Shown here piece by piece: positions 60,506 through 64,000 of a stretch of 64,000 nt of DNA. The DNA comes from Colwellia sp. PAMC 20917 (lineage in GTDB: Bacteria > Pseudomonadota > Gammaproteobacteria > Enterobacterales > Alteromonadaceae). Within the stretch, counting starts at the first letter, position 1. Each line of letters starts with the position of its first letter. The translations under genes were made by a program, and so were the position numbers. The DNA is taken from assembly GCF_001767295.1 (NCBI RefSeq), contig NZ_CP014944.1, forward strand, positions 1,736,001-1,800,000, written 5' to 3'. The notes beneath the pieces are model-generated. The model was given only the letters and a program-made list of their open reading frames with translations, did not search any database and was not told where the DNA came from.

Positions 60506-61300
60506 TTATTTAAAATTCAGTTGGTATTTATTTAAAAGGACTTGATAATAAGGTGCGGCTTTAAATTGTTTGATGAGTCGTCCTAGTGTTTCTTTTATTT
60601 CTTGCGAGTCCGCCCTAGCTTTGGTTAATCCTAGGTAGACTGGAGTTTTCGCAACATAAGGCTCCATCTCCTGAACTTTAGAGATAACATTATTTTTTTT
60701 AATCAATTGATTAAAAACATATGGATTAGATATAGCCATATCGATGCGCCTGGTCAGTAACAGCTTTAATAATACTTCTTCAGTTAATGCTGGTAATTTG
60801 GTGAGGTAGTTAGCGCTATCAAAAGCTACTCCATAGGAAAACTCTCTTTTGGTACCAATTGAATAAGGTAGTAATTGCTTTAATCGCCCATTATATTGAA
60901 AATCATTATCGGCAAGCGTAAATAATTTATTAATCTCATAACCGTAAGAGGGTTCAATAAAGTGGTATATTTTTTCACGCTTTTTATTTTTAAATAACGT
61001 AAGTATCAGATCAACTTTACCTTCTGCAACAAGATAAAGTGCTCTTGGCCAAGGTAAAGTGACAAACTCAAAATCATATTTTGAGTTTGCTTCAATATAA
61101 TCGAGAACATCAATAGTAAAACCCTTTATTTCTCCATTTTCTTTATAATTATAGGGAGAATAACCTATTTTCTCTATAGCGACTTTCAGCGTAACCCTAG
61201 CTTTACCTAGAAGATTACCGTCTGTCTTTAGACGGTTGTCGGCTAAAATAAAGAACGGAAAAAGGTAAAAGAAAAAGAGTAGTTTTTTAAGTATCATCAT
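60506..61300 (-). CDS. Periplasmic solute-binding protein, family 3 type
   Basis: The 264-aa product has a signal peptide (about residues 1-20, ending ILA) and the family 3 substrate-binding fold: VAIEKIGYSPYNYKENGEIKG (cut here), FTIDVLDYIEANS, VDLILTLFKNKKR. Such proteins bind amino acids or similar ligands, or act as orphan sensors. No permease or ATPase gene is adjacent, so an orphan role is likely. The ligand cannot be predicted. Confidence 0.8.
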   Translation of the reverse strand: MMILKKLLFFFYLFPFFILADNRLKTDGNLLGKARVTLKVAIEKIGYSPYNYKENGEIKGFTIDVLDYIEANSKYDFEFVTLPWPRALYLVAEGKVDLILTLFKNKKREKIYHFIEPSYGYEINKLFTLADNDFQYNGRLKQLLPYSIGTKREFSYGVAFDSANYLTKLPALTEEVLLKLLLTRRIDMAISNPYVFNQLIKKNNVISKVQEMEPYVAKTPVYLGLTKARADSQEIKETLGRLIKQFKAAPYYQVLLNKYQLNFK

Positions 61301-61401
61301 AAGTAAAAGTATAACGGTTTCTTTTTGTGTTCCAGCGACTGGATTATAAATATTGGCTAGCTACCCGTTATTATAGTTGAGTACCTTGAAAAGAAAAATG
61401 G

Positions 61402-62772
61402 CTAGAGCCACTCATCTTTAATCTTTCCATAATGAAAATATCCCCATTGGCCAACCCGTCGCAATGGTGCAAATGGAAATTTTGGTAACTGACAATTATA
61501 AAGAGGCAAGTTTTCTATTTTAGGGTCAATAGCTTTTTCAGCGACTTTTTCAGCCAACCGCTTACCTGCTTGCACCGAAAATGACACGCCAGAGCCACAG
61601 TAACCCATGCTATAAAAAACATTTTTCTTAGGATTTTGATAAATATGAGGTAAGTCGTCTAGCGACATACAGATCCAGCCTGACCAAGCATACTGGTAGT
61701 TTAGCTTAGCTAACGGTGGAAAACTTGTTTTTAACACAGCCAACAAACGCTGTGCGTAATAAGGATCATCGGCAGACTTGCCCGTTATAGCGCCACGCCC
61801 ACCAAATAGAATACGATTGTCGGGTAGCTTTCTGTAATAGTATTTTAGTGCTCGTGTATCCATCACCACATTCGACGTTAAAAAGTTACAATCGGCTAAC
61901 TGCTGCTCTGACAAAGATTCGGTGACAATAATTTGTGAAAGTACTGGCAACGTTCGATCGGTTGTTAATGAATGAAACCCTTTAGGTGTATATCCGTTGG
62001 TGGCAATAACAATCTTTTTAGCCGTAACAACACCTTGAGGTGTTATCAATTTTTGTTGGTGCCCTTCATCTAAAATATCTAACACTGGAGAGCTGGTATG
62101 AACCTTAGCGCCGGCTTCACGTGCTAATCGCTGATAGCCCCAGGCCAGTTTCAACGGATTTAAACCAAAACCGTCTTGATAGCGAATCGCGCCATAAGCA
62201 TTTTTATCGTCCATGTATTGTTGACGAACTTCGTTTCTCGTTAAAATCTCCACATCACTATTTTTAATACCTGCAAAGGTTTTTTGTTGCAGTTTTGCTT
62301 GGCTAATAAGCTCGGCTAACTTGCTTGGCTTATGCGCTACTTTTAAAAAACCACGCGTTTGTACGTCACAGTCAATACCTTCAGCGATCAGTGATTTTAC
62401 CGTTTCAACGCCAGCGCACATTTCATCATAAATGCCGCGCATCACTTCTTCACCCCATTTTTGCGCCATATCGCTATAAGACTTGCGCCCTGAAGACTTG
62501 AGAATAAAGCCAGCATTTCTACCACTACAACCCCAAGCCGTTTGATTTGCCTCTAATACATGCGCCTTAATACCATGTTCACGCGCTAAATGTAGCGCAC
62601 AAGAAAGCCCGGTATAACCAGCGCCTATAATAGCAACATCAACATCTACGTCTTGATTGATTTGTCCGTCACTTGCTGGGGCATTTGTTTCAACATCTGC
62701 ATTTTCAGCCCAGTAACTTTTAGGGTATGGGGCACCACAACCGGGAGATTTATCGTGTAAAGGATCGTACAT
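61402..62772 (-). CDS. FAD-dependent amine/amino acid oxidoreductase (DAO family, PuuB-like)
   Basis: The 456-aa product has the N-terminal FAD-binding VAIIGAGYTGLSCALHLA near residue 45, CSGRNAGFI, and the C-terminal SMGYCGSGVSFSVQAG. This is the layout of gamma-glutamylputrescine oxidase (PuuB/OrdL) and related glycine-oxidase family members. No other putrescine-pathway genes are visible, so the substrate remains open. The neighbouring GNAT is divergent. Confidence 0.88.
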   Translation of the reverse strand: MYDPLHDKSPGCGAPYPKSYWAENADVETNAPASDGQINQDVDVDVAIIGAGYTGLSCALHLAREHGIKAHVLEANQTAWGCSGRNAGFILKSSGRKSYSDMAQKWGEEVMRGIYDEMCAGVETVKSLIAEGIDCDVQTRGFLKVAHKPSKLAELISQAKLQQKTFAGIKNSDVEILTRNEVRQQYMDDKNAYGAIRYQDGFGLNPLKLAWGYQRLAREAGAKVHTSSPVLDILDEGHQQKLITPQGVVTAKKIVIATNGYTPKGFHSLTTDRTLPVLSQIIVTESLSEQQLADCNFLTSNVVMDTRALKYYYRKLPDNRILFGGRGAITGKSADDPYYAQRLLAVLKTSFPPLAKLNYQYAWSGWICMSLDDLPHIYQNPKKNVFYSMGYCGSGVSFSVQAGKRLAEKVAEKAIDPKIENLPLYNCQLPKFPFAPLRRVGQWGYFHYGKIKDEWL

Positions 62773-62880
62773 TTTTCAAAACTACTTTAAGAAAGAAAAC
62801 CACAGAAACTTTACCGTATTTATAGGAAATTTGCTAAGATCAATTTTCTAAAAATCACTTTATTTAAACAAATATAAAAA

Positions 62881-63486
62881 ATGAAAAAACAGTTTAATTC
62901 AGTAAAGTCTCAAGTCTTATATCGTGAAATGTTACCTAGCGATTTTTCAGCAATAATTGCCTTAGGCACAGCTGTTCATGGTGCTGGTTATATTGACGAT
63001 TCAAACATGGGCGTCTGGTATAGAAAAGGTATATTAAAAATAGCTGATAGTAGCGAAATCAATGCAAACTTTGTCGCTTATCTAGATAACGTACTAATAG
63101 GTTTTCGCTTAACTTACGCGATTAATCAATGGGAAATTGACGCTTGGTGCAGCCCTGAATTATGGCAACAACCCAGCGAAAAAGTTTGTTATTTCAAATG
63201 TAATACCGTTGATGAGAATTATCGTGGTTATGGTGTTGGCAGTCAGCTACTGAAATTATCAACACAAGCAGCAATTAAACAAGGTGCAAATGCGGGTGTT
63301 AGTCATTTATGGAAACAAAGCCCCGGTAATAGCGCAGTAAAATATTTCACTAAATGTGGTGGCGTGTTAATTAAAGAACATCCAGAGCGCTGGAATGAAC
63401 TCAGTAAGCAAGGCTATGAATGCCCAGAATGCCCAGACGAATGTCATTGTGTGGCTGCGGAAATGATCATTCATTTTGAAAAATAA
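62881..63486 (+). CDS. GNAT family N-acetyltransferase with C-terminal cysteine cluster
   Basis: The 201-aa product has the GNAT fold with the acetyl-CoA-binding loop RGYGVGSQLL (near residue 118) and a following helix. After the fold a short tail carries CPECPDECHC, four or more cysteines and a histidine in ten residues, which could bind a metal or act in redox control. The substrate is unknown. The A-rich leader before the ATG shows no strong ribosome site. Confidence 0.8.
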   Translation: MKKQFNSVKSQVLYREMLPSDFSAIIALGTAVHGAGYIDDSNMGVWYRKGILKIADSSEINANFVAYLDNVLIGFRLTYAINQWEIDAWCSPELWQQPSEKVCYFKCNTVDENYRGYGVGSQLLKLSTQAAIKQGANAGVSHLWKQSPGNSAVKYFTKCGGVLIKEHPERWNELSKQGYECPECPDECHCVAAEMIIHFEK

Positions 63487-63520
63487 TCATTACACCGTTA
63501 ATTCAGATGACATTCAGTCA

Positions 63521-64000
63521 CTAGCCAAATATTTTCTTAAATAATGAAGCTGGTGTTTTAATTTCAGCCCCGTTATTTTGTACTAGCTCCCCCTGACATT
63601 GAGTGTCTATCATTGCAACATCGGGTAACACTAAGGCATTAAAATCAGTGAGGCTTGGATATTCAACCGCAGAATTTTTATGTTCAAAGTCTCCTGTAGC
63701 AGGGTTAAAGCGGTATTCTTTCGCCCATTCAACAATATTTTCAGTGACTTGATTAATCGCTTCAACAATATACCTGACTTCCTTATCAGAGGTCGTAGGA
63801 TGAAATGACGCACGTATCCAACCAGGTTTTTCAGCATAATCACCCCTATTAATTTTTTCGGTGATTTTGTTAGACGTATCATGATCAACATTCAATAATA
63901 TATGACCATAAGTGCCCGCACATGAACAACCACCACGCGTTTGAACACCAAACTTATCGTTGAGCAATCGTACCACTAAATTATAATGAACATTAGGAAT
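63521..64000 (-). CDS. Class V aminotransferase / cysteine desulfurase-like enzyme (partial, N-terminus off window)
   Basis: The minus strand is open from the right edge (64000) to 63521, giving the last 159 codons. The segment TRGGCSCAGTYGHILL contains a cysteine loop of the kind found in class V PLP enzymes related to cysteine desulfurases and selenocysteine lyases. WIRASFHPTTSDKEV is typical of their C-terminal domain. The PLP lysine lies outside the window. The GTG at 63976 is internal, not the true start. Confidence 0.85.
   Translation of the reverse strand: MPNVHYNLVVRLLNDKFGVQTRGGCSCAGTYGHILLNVDHDTSNKITEKINRGDYAEKPGWIRASFHPTTSDKEVRYIVEAINQVTENIVEWAKEYRFNPATGDFEHKNSAVEYPSLTDFNALVLPDVAMIDTQCQGELVQNNGAEIKTPASLFKKIFG

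Noticed and set aside
1-64000. CRISPR arrays, rRNA genes or a prophage structural cluster
   Set aside because: No regularly spaced repeats, no rRNA sequence and no capsid, terminase or tail genes were seen.

Overview
The window is a piece of a marine gammaproteobacterial chromosome. It is AT-rich, and the gene content, gene order and protein sequences fit the order Alteromonadales; Colwelliaceae (Colwellia/Thalassotalea) is my best guess. This is inferred from recognised protein families and synteny, not from a database search. Most of the window is conserved housekeeping DNA. The accessory material sits at one tRNA gene.

Layout. 1-12.6 kb (minus strand): the division and cell wall (dcw) cluster in canonical order mraZ-rsmH-ftsL-ftsI-murE-murF-mraY-murD-ftsW-murG-murC, nearly all coupled by short overlaps. 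It has a promoter and three phased MraZ-type repeats upstream of mraZ. mraY is split by a one-base deficit in a run of six G. 12.8-19.5 kb (minus): a decayed TauE/SafE permease, a YcxB-like membrane protein, parC and two overlapping membrane diguanylate cyclases. 19.7-25.5 kb: tRNA-Arg(CCT) and a small integrated element bounded by a 21-bp direct repeat of the tRNA 3' end. 25.9-34.6 kb (mostly plus): tkt-epd-pgk-fba (pentose phosphate, erythrose-4-phosphate and glycolytic enzymes), an MscS channel and a DUF481 outer-membrane protein. 34.8-40.7 kb: guaA and guaB (GMP synthesis), xseA and a PilZ protein. 40.8-51.2 kb (minus): the conserved cluster ndk, rlmN, pilW, rodZ, ispG, hisS, yfgM, bamB, der. 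51.5-64 kb: malic enzyme, iscX, DUF2164, NnrS, a 2-hydroxyacid dehydrogenase, the ahpC-ahpF/oxyR peroxide module, a substrate-binding protein, an FAD amine oxidase, a GNAT and a partial class V aminotransferase.

The most interesting region is the tRNA-Arg element (about 5.7 kb, 3.3 kb without the insertion sequence). It carries the last 55 codons of a P4-type tyrosine integrase starting exactly at the left att site. It also carries a YagK/YfjJ (inovirus Gp2-like) HUH replication gene interrupted by a complete IS21-family element with a 4-bp target duplication and also by a TGA codon. The remaining genes are a PEP-CTERM protein, and a small helical protein followed by a zinc-ribbon protein behind a perfect 20-bp palindrome. 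It reads as an immobile remnant of a minimal satellite-like element.

A second notable signal is a 33-bp repeat lying 40-41 bp beyond both guaB and ndk. Its hairpin differs between the copies by compensatory changes, which suggests a conserved folded element. I did not find rRNA, CRISPR arrays, toxin-antitoxin pairs or defence systems.
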